DNA of 64,000 nucleotides, taken from the NCBI RefSeq assembly GCF_023614235.1, contig NZ_CP094264.1, positions 434,001 through 498,000 of the forward strand. The letters run 5' to 3'. The number at the start of each line of letters is the position of its first letter. Position 1 is the stretch's first letter. A program made the translations under genes and the position numbers. Positions 34,552 to 42,508 of this stretch are shown here, piece by piece. The DNA comes from Streptomyces sp. MRC013 (GTDB lineage Bacteria > Actinomycetota > Actinomycetes > Streptomycetales > Streptomycetaceae). Under the pieces are notes generated by a model. It saw only the letters and a list, made by a program, of their open reading frames with translations, searched no databases and was not told the DNA's origin.

Positions 34552-36171
34552 ATGTCATCTCCGCCCGCCCACCCCGCCCTCTCCTGCGCCGGTCTGGCCT
34601 TCGCCTGGCCCGACGGCACCCCCGTCCTCGACGGGCTGAACCTCGCGGTCGGCCCCGGCCGCACCGGTCTCGTCGGCCGGAACGGGTCGGGCAAGTCGAC
34701 CCTGCTGAAACTGCTGGCCGGCGAGTTGGCGCCGACCGCCGGGACCGTCCGCGCCGCCGGTGGCGTCGGCCACCTCCCGCAGGACGCCGCGTTGGACACC
34801 CGGCTGCGGGTCGACGAGGCCCTGGGCGTCGCCGGCACGCGGGCCGCCCTGCACGCCATCGAGTCGGGTGACGTGCGCGAGGAGCACTTCGCGGCCGTCG
34901 GCGACGACTGGGACGTCGAGGAGCGGGCACGCGCCACGCTCGACCGGCTCGGACTCGACCGGATCGGCCTGGACCGCACCACCGGGGAGGTGTCGGGCGG
35001 TGAGTGCGTGCTGCTGCGGCTCGCCGCCCTGCTCCTGGCGCGGCCCGCCGTCCTGCTGCTCGACGAACCGACCAACAACCTCGACCGGCACGCCCGGCGC
35101 CGCCTGTACGCGGCGGTCGACGCCTGGCCGGGCGTCCTCGTCGTGGCCAGCCACGACCGGGAGCTGCTGGAGCGCGTCGACCGCGTCGCGGAGCTGCGCG
35201 GCGGCGAGTTGACCTGGTACGGGGGGCCCTACTCCGCGTACGAGGAGGCCGTCGCCGCCGAGCAGGAGGCGGCCGAGCGGACGGTCCGCGCCGCCGGGTC
35301 GGACGTGCGCCGGCAGCGGCGCGAACTGGCCGAGGCGCAGGCCAGGCTGGCGAAGCGCAGGAGGTACGGGGAGAAGCAGGCCGCGAACAAGGTCGTGCCG
35401 CCGATCGTGGCGGGCGGTCTCAAGCGCGCCGCGCAGGTCTCGGCCGGCAGACACCGGGCCGTCCACGCCGAGCGGCTCGACCGTGCGCGGGAGCGGCTGG
35501 AGGAGGCGGTGGAGGCCGTACGGGACGACGACGCGATCCGGGTCGAGCTGCCGCACACGGCCGTGCCGCCGGGCCGGGACGTGCTGCTGCTGCGCGACCT
35601 GGAGCTGCGCCACGGCGCCCGGATCGACGGGGAGTTCGAGGTGCGCGGACCAGAGCGGATCGCCCTGGTGGGGCGGAACGGGTCCGGCAAGTCGACGCTG
35701 CTGCGGACGATCGCCGGGGAGGTGGAGCCACGGGCCGGCGAGGCGGCCGCACGGGTCCCGTTGCGCTTCCTGCCGCAGCGGCTGGACGTCCTGGACGACG
35801 GGCTGACCGTCGTCGAGAACGTGGCGCGGTTCGCGCCCGGCGCCACGCCCAACCGCGTCCGGGCGCGCCTCGCGCGGTTCCTGTTCCGGGGCGCGGAGGC
35901 CGACCGGCCGGCCGGGACGCTGTCGGGCGGCGAGCGTTTCCGGGCGACGCTGGCGGCGCTGCTCCTGGCCGAGCCGGCGCCGCAGTTGCTGATGCTGGAC
36001 GAGCCGACGAACAACCTGGACGCGGCGAGCGTGCGGAGCCTCGTCCAGGCACTGGAGGGGTACGAGGGCGCGCTGCTCGTGGCCGGCCACGACGTGCCGT
36101 TCCTGGAGGCGATCGGCATCACACGCACACTGGACATGGACGCGCTCACCTCACCCCGTGGCGCAACGTAA
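34552..36171 (+). CDS. ABC-F family ATPase, possibly ribosome-protection type
   Basis: A 539-residue soluble twin-cassette ATPase from ATG 34552 with GGGAGA upstream. Cassette 1: GLVGRNGSGKSTLLKLLAGE, VSGGECVLLRLAALLLA, LLLDEPTNNLDRHARR, VVASHDRELLERV. The linker contains a basic helical pair (RRQRRELAEAQARLAKRRRY). Cassette 2: ALVGRNGSGKSTLLRTIAGE, LSGGERFRATLAALLLA, LLMLDEPTNNLDAASVRSLV, LVAGHDVPFLEAIG. No membrane segments are present. ABC-F proteins bind the ribosomal E-site and some displace antibiotics. The long structured leader makes drug-induced expression plausible. It is distinct in sequence from the ABC-F at 15575-17212. Confidence 0.9.
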   Translation: MSSPPAHPALSCAGLAFAWPDGTPVLDGLNLAVGPGRTGLVGRNGSGKSTLLKLLAGELAPTAGTVRAAGGVGHLPQDAALDTRLRVDEALGVAGTRAALHAIESGDVREEHFAAVGDDWDVEERARATLDRLGLDRIGLDRTTGEVSGGECVLLRLAALLLARPAVLLLDEPTNNLDRHARRRLYAAVDAWPGVLVVASHDRELLERVDRVAELRGGELTWYGGPYSAYEEAVAAEQEAAERTVRAAGSDVRRQRRELAEAQARLAKRRRYGEKQAANKVVPPIVAGGLKRAAQVSAGRHRAVHAERLDRARERLEEAVEAVRDDDAIRVELPHTAVPPGRDVLLLRDLELRHGARIDGEFEVRGPERIALVGRNGSGKSTLLRTIAGEVEPRAGEAAARVPLRFLPQRLDVLDDGLTVVENVARFAPGATPNRVRARLARFLFRGAEADRPAGTLSGGERFRATLAALLLAEPAPQLLMLDEPTNNLDAASVRSLVQALEGYEGALLVAGHDVPFLEAIGITRTLDMDALTSPRGAT

Positions 36172-36217
36172 CCGGTCAATTCCGCAGGCGGGCTTGGCGG
36201 GGGCCTTACGGGCTACT

Positions 36218-36252
36218 TAACCTACGGTCTCGTAACCTACGAACCCGTAGGT
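36218..36252 (+). promoter_or_regulatory. Inverted-repeat operator before the acyl-ACP desaturase
   Basis: ACCTACG (36235-36241) and CGTAGGT (36246-36252) form a perfect 7-base inverted repeat around AACC. An extra half site TAACCTACG lies upstream near 36218. The palindrome ends 26 bases before GTG 36278. The form fits a TetR-family operator; a regulator of membrane unsaturation is a reasonable guess. Confidence 0.65.
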
Positions 36253-36277
36253 AGTGATCGTTCTTCCAGGAGTACCC

Positions 36278-37252
36278 GTGACCCTTGCCTCTCCCCACCT
36301 CGGCAGTTCGGCGGAATGGACCGATGCCCGGCTGCTGCACGCGTTGGAAGAGGTGGTCGAGAAGGAACTGAACCGCCATCTCAAGGCCGCCAAGGACTGG
36401 ATGCCGCATGAGTACGTCCCCTGGTCGGACGGCCGGAACTTCCCCGGCCTCTTCGAGGACGGGGAGCCTTGGGACCCCCGGCAGTCGAAGGTGTCCGACG
36501 TGGGCCGGATCGCCCTGGTGGTGAACCTCCTCACGGAGGACAACCTGCCGAGCTACCACCACGAGATCGCCACCCTCTTCGGCCGGGACGGCGCCTGGGG
36601 CACGTGGGTCCACCGCTGGACCGCCGAGGAGGGCCGCCACGGCATCGTGATGCGGGACTACCTGCTCGCCTCGCGGGCGGTGGACCCGGACATGCTGGAG
36701 CGGTTCCGCATGACCCACATGAGCGAGGGCTTCGAGTCGGACAACCGGCACTCGGCGCTGCACTCGGTGGCGTACGTGGCGTTCCAGGAGCTGGCGACGC
36801 GGATCTCGCACCGCAACACCGGGCACCGGTCGGGCGACCCGGTGTGCGACCGCATGCTGGCGCGCATCGCGACGGACGAGAACCTGCACATGGTCTTCTA
36901 CCGGAACCTGCTGGGAGCGGCCTTCGAGCTCGCCCCCGACCTCACCATGCGGGCGGTCAGGGACGTGGTGGTCGACTTCCGGATGCCCGGGCACGGCATG
37001 CCCGGCTTCGAGCGGGCGGCGGCCCAGATGGCCATCGGCGAGATCTACAACCTGCGCATCCACCACGACGACGTGCTCCAGCCGGTGCTGCGGTTCCTCA
37101 GGGTCCTGGAGATCGACGGGCTCGGCCCGGAGGGTCTCCGGGCCCAGGAGGAGCTGGGTCTGTACATGAACGGGCTGGACGCGGAGGCGGCGAAGTTCGA
37201 CGAGAGGCTCGCCGCGCGCAAGGCCCGGATGGCGGCCCGCGCCGAACGCTGA
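36278..37252 (+). CDS. Acyl-[acyl-carrier-protein] desaturase (ferritin-like diiron)
   Basis: A 324-residue soluble desaturase from GTG 36278 with CCAGGAG upstream. ALEEVVEKELNRHLKAAKDW begins the helical bundle and supplies a metal-ligand Glu. DNLPSYHHEIATLFG, WVHRWTAEEGRHGIVMRDYL (EExxH) and MLARIATDENLHMVFYRNLL (DExxH) supply the rest of the diiron ligands. It introduces a double bond into ACP-bound fatty acids using oxygen and ferredoxin. The motif in the second site is DENLH rather than the plant DEKRH, as in actinobacterial DesA-type proteins. The strong operator upstream (36235-36252) indicates tight control. Confidence 0.92.
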   Translation: MTLASPHLGSSAEWTDARLLHALEEVVEKELNRHLKAAKDWMPHEYVPWSDGRNFPGLFEDGEPWDPRQSKVSDVGRIALVVNLLTEDNLPSYHHEIATLFGRDGAWGTWVHRWTAEEGRHGIVMRDYLLASRAVDPDMLERFRMTHMSEGFESDNRHSALHSVAYVAFQELATRISHRNTGHRSGDPVCDRMLARIATDENLHMVFYRNLLGAAFELAPDLTMRAVRDVVVDFRMPGHGMPGFERAAAQMAIGEIYNLRIHHDDVLQPVLRFLRVLEIDGLGPEGLRAQEELGLYMNGLDAEAAKFDERLAARKARMAARAER

Positions 37253-37297
37253 GGGCCGGGGCCGGCCGGGACCCGGCGGCCCCGCGGACGGGGGCGC

Positions 37298-37588
37298 TCA
37301 GCGGCGGCCGGCCCGCCGCCTGAGCGCGTACCGCTCCTGCTCCGAGAGCCCGCCCCACACGCCGAAGCGCTCGTCGTGCGTGAGCGCGTACTCCAGGCAC
37401 GCCTCGCGGATCTCGCACATCCCGCAGAGGAACTTCGCCTCCCGGGTCGACGATCCCGGTTCCGGGAAGAACAGCTCCGGCCCCGTCTGGGCGCACAGGG
37501 CGGTCTCCTGCCAGGAGGGGGCGTCGGCCTGGACGGGGCGGAGGGGGGAGCGGGGGGCGGTGCGGTCTTCGATGCTGTACGTCGGCAT
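37298..37588 (-). CDS. WhiB-family iron-sulfur transcriptional regulator
   Basis: A 96-residue protein from ATG 37588 (a longer form from 37630 is possible). Four cysteines, C32, C55, C58 and C64, in ALCAQTGPELFFPEPG and FLCGMCEIREACLEYAL, form the Cys-x22-Cys-x2-Cys-x5-Cys cluster site. ERFGVWGGLSEQER is the family turn motif, and the basic end YALRRRAGRR is the DNA-binding tail. The sequence is closest to the WhiB-proper style (CAQT..FFPE..STREAK). It probably binds sigma factor and controls development or stress genes. Confidence 0.93.
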   Translation of the reverse strand: MPTYSIEDRTAPRSPLRPVQADAPSWQETALCAQTGPELFFPEPGSSTREAKFLCGMCEIREACLEYALTHDERFGVWGGLSEQERYALRRRAGRR

Positions 37589-37734
37589 GCGGAACACGCT
37601 GCCCAAGGCCGATAAACGGCTCCTCAACATCCGGTCAACGCGCGTTGATCAGTCGCTCCGCGCCGGGCCGGCCGCTCCCCGCCAGGATGGTCCCGCGCCC
37701 GGCGGTCCGGCAAGGGGCCGCACGCGCGGGCGTG

Positions 37735-38535
37735 TCACGCTCCGCGGCCGCCGCACAGCACCGCGAAACGGGCGCCGTACGGGTCGGTGAGCTTGGCGCG
37801 GCGACCGAGGTCCGCCAGGTCGGAGGGGCCCCGGCGGACCTTGCCGCCGCTCCGTTCGGCCTCGGCGACGACCGCGTCGAGGTCGTCGACCCGGAAGTAC
37901 GGCGTCCACGAGGGGCCGCCGGCCGCCTCGGAGGGGTCGCCGGCAAGCGGGACGACGGCTCCGAACGCGTCGCCGGGCGGTTCCTGGCCGGTGCCGGACG
38001 GCCGGAGCAGCGTGTACGCGCCGCCCGCCGGCCCGGCGGCGGTGTGGGCCTCCATGCCGAAGACCATGTCGTAGAAGGACAGGTCGGCCACCGGGTCGGG
38101 GGTGTACAGCTCCGTCCAGCACAGCGTGCCGGACTCGCCGACCACGTCGAGGCCCCGGTTGGCGCCGGGCTGCCAGACGCCGAAGTCCGCGCCGGTGGGG
38201 TCGCGGAACAGGGCCATGCGGCCGAGGTCGAGGACGTCCACCGGATCGACGGTGACACTGCCGCCGCCCGCGCGCACGGCGGTCGCGGCGGCCTCGGCGT
38301 CCGGGCTGCGGAAGTACAGCGTCCAGGCCGATCCGCCCTGCTCCGGCGGAATGGTCATGCCGCCCGCGACGGTCCCGCCCCGCCGGGTGAACATCCCGTA
38401 GCCGCCGGCCCCGGGACCCGCCGGGGCGAACTCCCAGCCGAACAGCGCCCGGTAGAACTCCCTCGCCCCGTCGAGGTCGGGCGTGCCGAGGTCGACCCAG
38501 ATCGGGGACCCGGTGACGAAGCGGGTGGTGAGCAT
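37735..38535 (-). CDS. Two-domain VOC family protein
   Basis: A 266-residue protein from ATG 38535. Each half is a VOC unit. The first runs from GSPIWVDLGTPDLDGAREFY to MALFRDPTGADFGVWQPG, and the second from GTLCWTELYTPDPVADLSFY to RAKLTDPYGARFAVLCGG. The tandem with SPIWVDLGTPD and WxELYTPD is common in streptomycetes and resembles hydroxylase-like glyoxalase-superfamily proteins. The substrate is unknown. It faces the WhiB gene's upstream side with 146 bases between, so it is likely a separate transcript. Confidence 0.86.
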   Translation of the reverse strand: MLTTRFVTGSPIWVDLGTPDLDGAREFYRALFGWEFAPAGPGAGGYGMFTRRGGTVAGGMTIPPEQGGSAWTLYFRSPDAEAAATAVRAGGGSVTVDPVDVLDLGRMALFRDPTGADFGVWQPGANRGLDVVGESGTLCWTELYTPDPVADLSFYDMVFGMEAHTAAGPAGGAYTLLRPSGTGQEPPGDAFGAVVPLAGDPSEAAGGPSWTPYFRVDDLDAVVAEAERSGGKVRRGPSDLADLGRRAKLTDPYGARFAVLCGGRGA

Positions 38536-39377
38536 CGGCGTGTCACTCCTTCTCGGCACGGCTCGGCCGCGCCCCTCGGGTTCTCCGGGCGGCTCGGGGC
38601 GGTCCGGCGGTCGCCGGACCGCGGCCCCGTTCCCGGTCGCGGAGGCCTCCGGTCCCGCGGGTCCGCGCTCCGGGGAGCACGCCGCCGGAACGGGACGGGC
38701 GCACGGGCCGCCCTCCGGCCCCGGTTCGCCGCTTCTCCCACGGGGCCACGCTAGGCGGGGCGCTCGCGGCGCGCACATCGGACGGGGCCGGGCGGGGCAC
38801 CGCGTCCCCGGCCCGCCGCCCGCGGCGTCGGAGCAGGTGGGAGAGCGGCGCGGCGGCCGTTCCGCCGACGGTGATCGGACCGCCGCCGCCCGGCCGGGGC
38901 GCCGCGGCCCGCGGCCGTCCCGCCCGGCGGTGTCCGCCCGGCCGGCGGGGCGGGGCCCGCGGCCGGGCGGCGGCGCGGCGGCGGGCGGGACCCGCCCGCC
39001 GCGCCGCCCGGGGGTCACTCCCCCGGCGCTCGCCCTCGGGGCCGCGGCCGCGCTCGGTGCGGGGGCCGCGGGAGCGCCACTCGGGCGACCTCTGCAGCAC
39101 CGCGTCGGCCTCGTCGTTCGCCTCCCGGTCGGACACACCCCGGTCCTCGGCCTCCTTGCGGAGCCGGGCGCGGTGGATGTCGTACTTCTTGCTGCCGGGC
39201 TCGAGCGTGCGATCACCTCCGGCCCGCCCGGGTGCCCCCGTGCGGAAGGGAAACACCGAAACGGTTGCAGGACGGATACAGACCCGTGTGAGAACCGGTG
39301 CCCGCGAGCCGTCACCATGGGTGGGTACACCCGCACCCGGCGCCTGCCGCGAGCAGGACTGCAGTAAAGGACCCTTC
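38536..39377. other. Long region with one possible broken small gene
   Basis: This stretch of 842 bases lacks a clean gene. On the minus strand from about 39205 to 39020 there is a coding-like segment: GSKKYDIHRARLRKEAEDRG, then SDREANDEADAVLQRSPEW. It follows GGAGG at 39217-39221 and GTG 39216, but GTG is in a different frame, so a one-base error or an unusual start would be needed. The rest, about 38560-39000, is extremely GC-rich with no supported gene. The small protein resembles charged stress-type streptomycete proteins, but I cannot name it. Confidence 0.4.
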
Positions 39378-39638
39378 GTGACCGTGTCGCGCCTCATCCC
39401 CGTCCCGATCCCCGACCACGTCGCCGCCCTGATCGGGTCGTGCATGCCGACGGGCGTCCTGCAGGCGGAGATCGACGCCGAGTGCGCGGCCCGCGAGGTG
39501 CGCCGCTTCCGCAGCCCGATGTGCCAGGAGGACCAGGCCGACCGGGAGCACGCGCTGGCGGCGCTGGCCCGGGCGAACAAGGTGCTCGCCGCCTACAACC
39601 CGGGGCTGGTGCTCCGCCCCGGCGGCGGCATCCGCTGA
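39378..39638 (+). CDS. Small conserved-looking protein, unknown function
   Basis: GTG 39378, with AAAGGA upstream, encodes 86 residues. It is a compact helical-looking sequence: LIPVPIPDHVAALIGSCMP, TGVLQAEIDAECAAREVRR, CQEDQADREHALAALARANK. There are three cysteines and no signal or membrane segment. The convergent YchJ-like gene ends 4 bases further on. No family is recognised. Confidence 0.65.
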   Translation: MTVSRLIPVPIPDHVAALIGSCMPTGVLQAEIDAECAAREVRRFRSPMCQEDQADREHALAALARANKVLAAYNPGLVLRPGGGIR

Positions 39639-39642
39639 CGGG

Positions 39643-40071
39643 TCAGTCGAAGGCGCCGTCCACGTACAGCCACCGGCCGTCCGTCTTCTCGAAGCGGCTG
39701 CGCTCGCGCAGGGCGCCCGGCTCTCCGCGGTGGGCGTAGCGGGCGGCGAAGACGACCGTGCCGGTGGTGTGGAACAGGGTGCCGTCGGTGGTGTCCAGGA
39801 TCTCCAGGCCGGTCCAGCGCAGGTCCGGATCGAAGTCGACGGTGCGCGGTCGCGTGGCGGGTGACCAGGTGCGCAGCAGGTACGGCTCGTCACGCGTCAC
39901 GAAGGCGCTGTAGCGGGACCGCATCAGCCGCTCCGCGGTCGGGGCCGTCGCGCCGCCCGCGTGGAAGCGCCCGCAGCACTCCGCGTACGGGGCGGGCAGC
40001 CCGCAGGGGCACGGCTCCTCCGGCCGGACCGCGGGGGCGGGGGGCTCGGGGCGGGGTCTGCGTCGCGGCAT
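39643..40071 (-). CDS. YchJ-family protein with SEC-C zinc motif
   Basis: A 142-residue protein from ATG 40071. EEPCPCGLPAPYAECCGRFH is the CxC...CC SEC-C-type zinc-binding motif. TAERLMRSRYSAFVTRDEPYLLRTW and GTVVFAARY are the conserved YchJ (UPF0225) core, an NTF2-like fold. The C-terminus SRFEKTDGRWLYVDG is also typical. It may help quality control or binding of proteins; the exact role is unknown. Confidence 0.92.
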   Translation of the reverse strand: MPRRRPRPEPPAPAVRPEEPCPCGLPAPYAECCGRFHAGGATAPTAERLMRSRYSAFVTRDEPYLLRTWSPATRPRTVDFDPDLRWTGLEILDTTDGTLFHTTGTVVFAARYAHRGEPGALRERSRFEKTDGRWLYVDGAFD

Positions 40072-40219
40072 GGGGCCATTGTGCCGGGCGCCGCCCAGGC
40101 GGGCGGCGCCGGTTCCCGCCGGCCCGGCCGGTGTTCCCGGTGCCGGGCGCGGACGGTGCGCGGCCCGGCGGGCCGGGGCGCCGCTGCCGGGGCGCGCGGT
40201 GGGGCGGCCGTGCGGCGGG

Positions 40220-42379
40220 TCAGGGCGGGCCGGCCGGTGCGGCGGCCGTTTCGAGCCGGACCAGGAGCAGCGCGATGTCGTCGGTGCGCCGGTCGGCCGG
40301 ACCCGCGTGGCCGAGCAGCAGTTCGAGCAACCGGTCCGGTTCCTCGGCGCCCCACACGGCGAGGTGCTCGGCCAGGCGGTCGACGGCCCGCTCGATGTCC
40401 CCGCCGGCCGTCTCGACGAGCCCGTCGGTGTAGAGGACCAGCACGGCGCCGGGGGCCAGGTCGAGCTCGGTCACCGGGTACGCGGCGTCCGGGACGACCC
40501 CGAGCACCGGCCCCGGGGGCACGTCCAGGCGCCGGGCGCGGCCGTCGGGGCAGCGCAGCAGCGGCGGCGGGTGGCCTGCGTTGACCATCCGCACACGTCT
40601 CCGCTCCAGGTCGATCCGGGCGTACAGGCAGGTGGTGAAGAGGCCCGGATCCAGGTCCAGCAGCAGCCGGTTGGTGCGCGCCAGGACCTCCTCGGGCGCC
40701 ACGCCCGCCGTGGCGTGGGTGTGGACGGCGGTGCGGACCTGCCCCATCAGGGCGGCGGCGGCCACGTTGTGGCCCTGGACGTCGCCGATGACCGCGGCGA
40801 CCGTCGTGGCGTCGATGCGCAGCAGGTCGTAGAAGTCGCCGCCGATGTCCATGCCGAGCGTGGCCGGCAGGTAGCGGGCCGCGACGCCCAGCCCGGGAGC
40901 GGTCGGCAGCATGTGCGGCAGCAGTGCCTCCTGCAGGCCGTGCGCGAGCTGGTGCTTGGCGTCGTACAGCCGCGCCCGGTCCAGGGCCTGCGCGATGAGG
41001 CCCGCCAGCGAGGTGAGCACGGCCCGCTCCTCGGCGGAGAAGGCGTGCGGGCGGTCGTAGGTGAGCACGCAGACGCCGACCGGCCGGCCCGAGGCGACCA
41101 TGGGCAGGAACGCCCACGCCTGCTTGCCGCTCACCCAGGACGCCTCCGGGTAGATCCGCGCCATCTCGTCGGGGTGGCCGAAGAAGGACGGCACCCCGGT
41201 GGAGAGCGCCTGCCCGGCGGGGGTGAAGCCGGTGTCCACCGGCAGGCCGTCGAGTTGTTCGACGGCCTGCCGCGGGTAGCCGCGCGAGCCGGTGATCCGC
41301 AGCCGCCCGGACTCGACGCTGGACAGCACCAGCCCCTGGGCGCCGAAGGCGGGCATGATCTGGTCGGCGACCAGGTCCACCACGTCCTGCACCCCCACCG
41401 TCTCGGTGAGGGCGGCCGCCAGGTGCAGGAGCTGGTACAGCCGCCCCACCCGCGCCGGTGCGGCGGTGGGCGCCTGCCGGTCCGGCTCCGGGTCCGCCAC
41501 CGGGACGCCGTGGGCGTCGTGCCGCCGTCCGGCGGGCGTGATCCGGACGCTGACGCCGCTGGCGTCGGGGTAGAGCCGGAAGTCCAGCCAGTGGTCGGGC
41601 GGGCGGCAGGCGGTGTAGGACACGGGCCGGCGGCTGATGACGGCGGCACGGTACCGGTCCTCGTACACCGGGTCGTCCAGCCACGGCAGGGCCTGCCACG
41701 GGAGCGTGCCCAGCAGGGCCTGCGGGTCGCCGCCGAGCAGGGCGGCGCCCCTGGCGCTGATGTAGGCGATGCGGCCCTGCAGGTCCAGGGCGCAGCACCC
41801 CTCGGGCAGCCGCTCGACGAAGTCCGCGGCCGCCATGGCCGGCGGCGGCCCGGTGGGGCGCCGGACCTCCTCGCGGCCCAGGACGCGCGGCACGTCGGGG
41901 GCGGTCACCGGCCGGCCGGCGTCCGCCGCCTCGTCCAGCAGGCGCGCCAGCCGCCGGCCGCTGGAGGCGATGTGGGAGCGTTCGCGCCGGGTCGTACGGG
42001 ACGGGCGGCCGCCGGGCCACATCAGCAGCAGGGCCCCCCGGCGCCGCTCCCCGTTCACCGGGACGGCCGCCAGCGACAGCGGGTACGGCAGGGCCACGGC
42101 CGAGCGCGGGTAGCTGCGCGCCATCTGCGTCTGGTCGCCGACCCAGACCATCCGGTCCTCCCGCACGGCGTCGGAGATCGGCGCCGGGGAGGCGAGGGGG
42201 ACCCGCGTCCACGGTGCCGCCAGCTCGGCGGGGACCCCGCCGACCACCACGAGCTGCAGCAGGTCCTCCTCGGGGACCAGCAGGTAGAAGGCTCCGAGGG
42301 AGGCTCCGGTGCGGCGCATCGTCTCGGCGAGCGCCGCGTCGAGGCCACCGGAGCGCGGCGGCACGCCGGCGCCGCTCAC
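40220..42379 (-). CDS. SpoIIE-type PP2C phosphatase with GAF and PAS sensor domains
   Basis: A 719-residue cytoplasmic signalling protein. Order: an N-terminal GAF (about 20-165, FYLLVPEEDLLQLVVVGG), a PAS-like region (about 185-290, LPEGCCALDLQGRIAYISAR), a second GAF (about 310-470, VVDLVADQIMPAFGAQGLVL) and the SpoIIE/PP2C catalytic domain (about 485-710). Its metal sites are MDIGGDFYDLL, VIGDVQGHN, LYTDGLVETAGGD and RTDDIALLLVRL. It dephosphorylates an anti-anti-sigma protein to release a sigma factor. A second, larger phosphatase gene lies 129 bases upstream in the same direction, so the two may be cotranscribed. No STAS partner is adjacent. Confidence 0.92.
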   Translation of the reverse strand: MSGAGVPPRSGGLDAALAETMRRTGASLGAFYLLVPEEDLLQLVVVGGVPAELAAPWTRVPLASPAPISDAVREDRMVWVGDQTQMARSYPRSAVALPYPLSLAAVPVNGERRRGALLLMWPGGRPSRTTRRERSHIASSGRRLARLLDEAADAGRPVTAPDVPRVLGREEVRRPTGPPPAMAAADFVERLPEGCCALDLQGRIAYISARGAALLGGDPQALLGTLPWQALPWLDDPVYEDRYRAAVISRRPVSYTACRPPDHWLDFRLYPDASGVSVRITPAGRRHDAHGVPVADPEPDRQAPTAAPARVGRLYQLLHLAAALTETVGVQDVVDLVADQIMPAFGAQGLVLSSVESGRLRITGSRGYPRQAVEQLDGLPVDTGFTPAGQALSTGVPSFFGHPDEMARIYPEASWVSGKQAWAFLPMVASGRPVGVCVLTYDRPHAFSAEERAVLTSLAGLIAQALDRARLYDAKHQLAHGLQEALLPHMLPTAPGLGVAARYLPATLGMDIGGDFYDLLRIDATTVAAVIGDVQGHNVAAAALMGQVRTAVHTHATAGVAPEEVLARTNRLLLDLDPGLFTTCLYARIDLERRRVRMVNAGHPPPLLRCPDGRARRLDVPPGPVLGVVPDAAYPVTELDLAPGAVLVLYTDGLVETAGGDIERAVDRLAEHLAVWGAEEPDRLLELLLGHAGPADRRTDDIALLLVRLETAAAPAGPP

Positions 42380-42508
42380 CGCCGGCCCCCCGCTCCCCGC
42401 GGGACCGGCCCGTCCGGCGGCCGTCGGCGGGGTCCCGCGGCCCCCACCGCCCCCGCCCGGACTCCGCGCCGCACCGGCGGCGGGCGCACGCCGACGGCCC
42501 GCCGGGGC

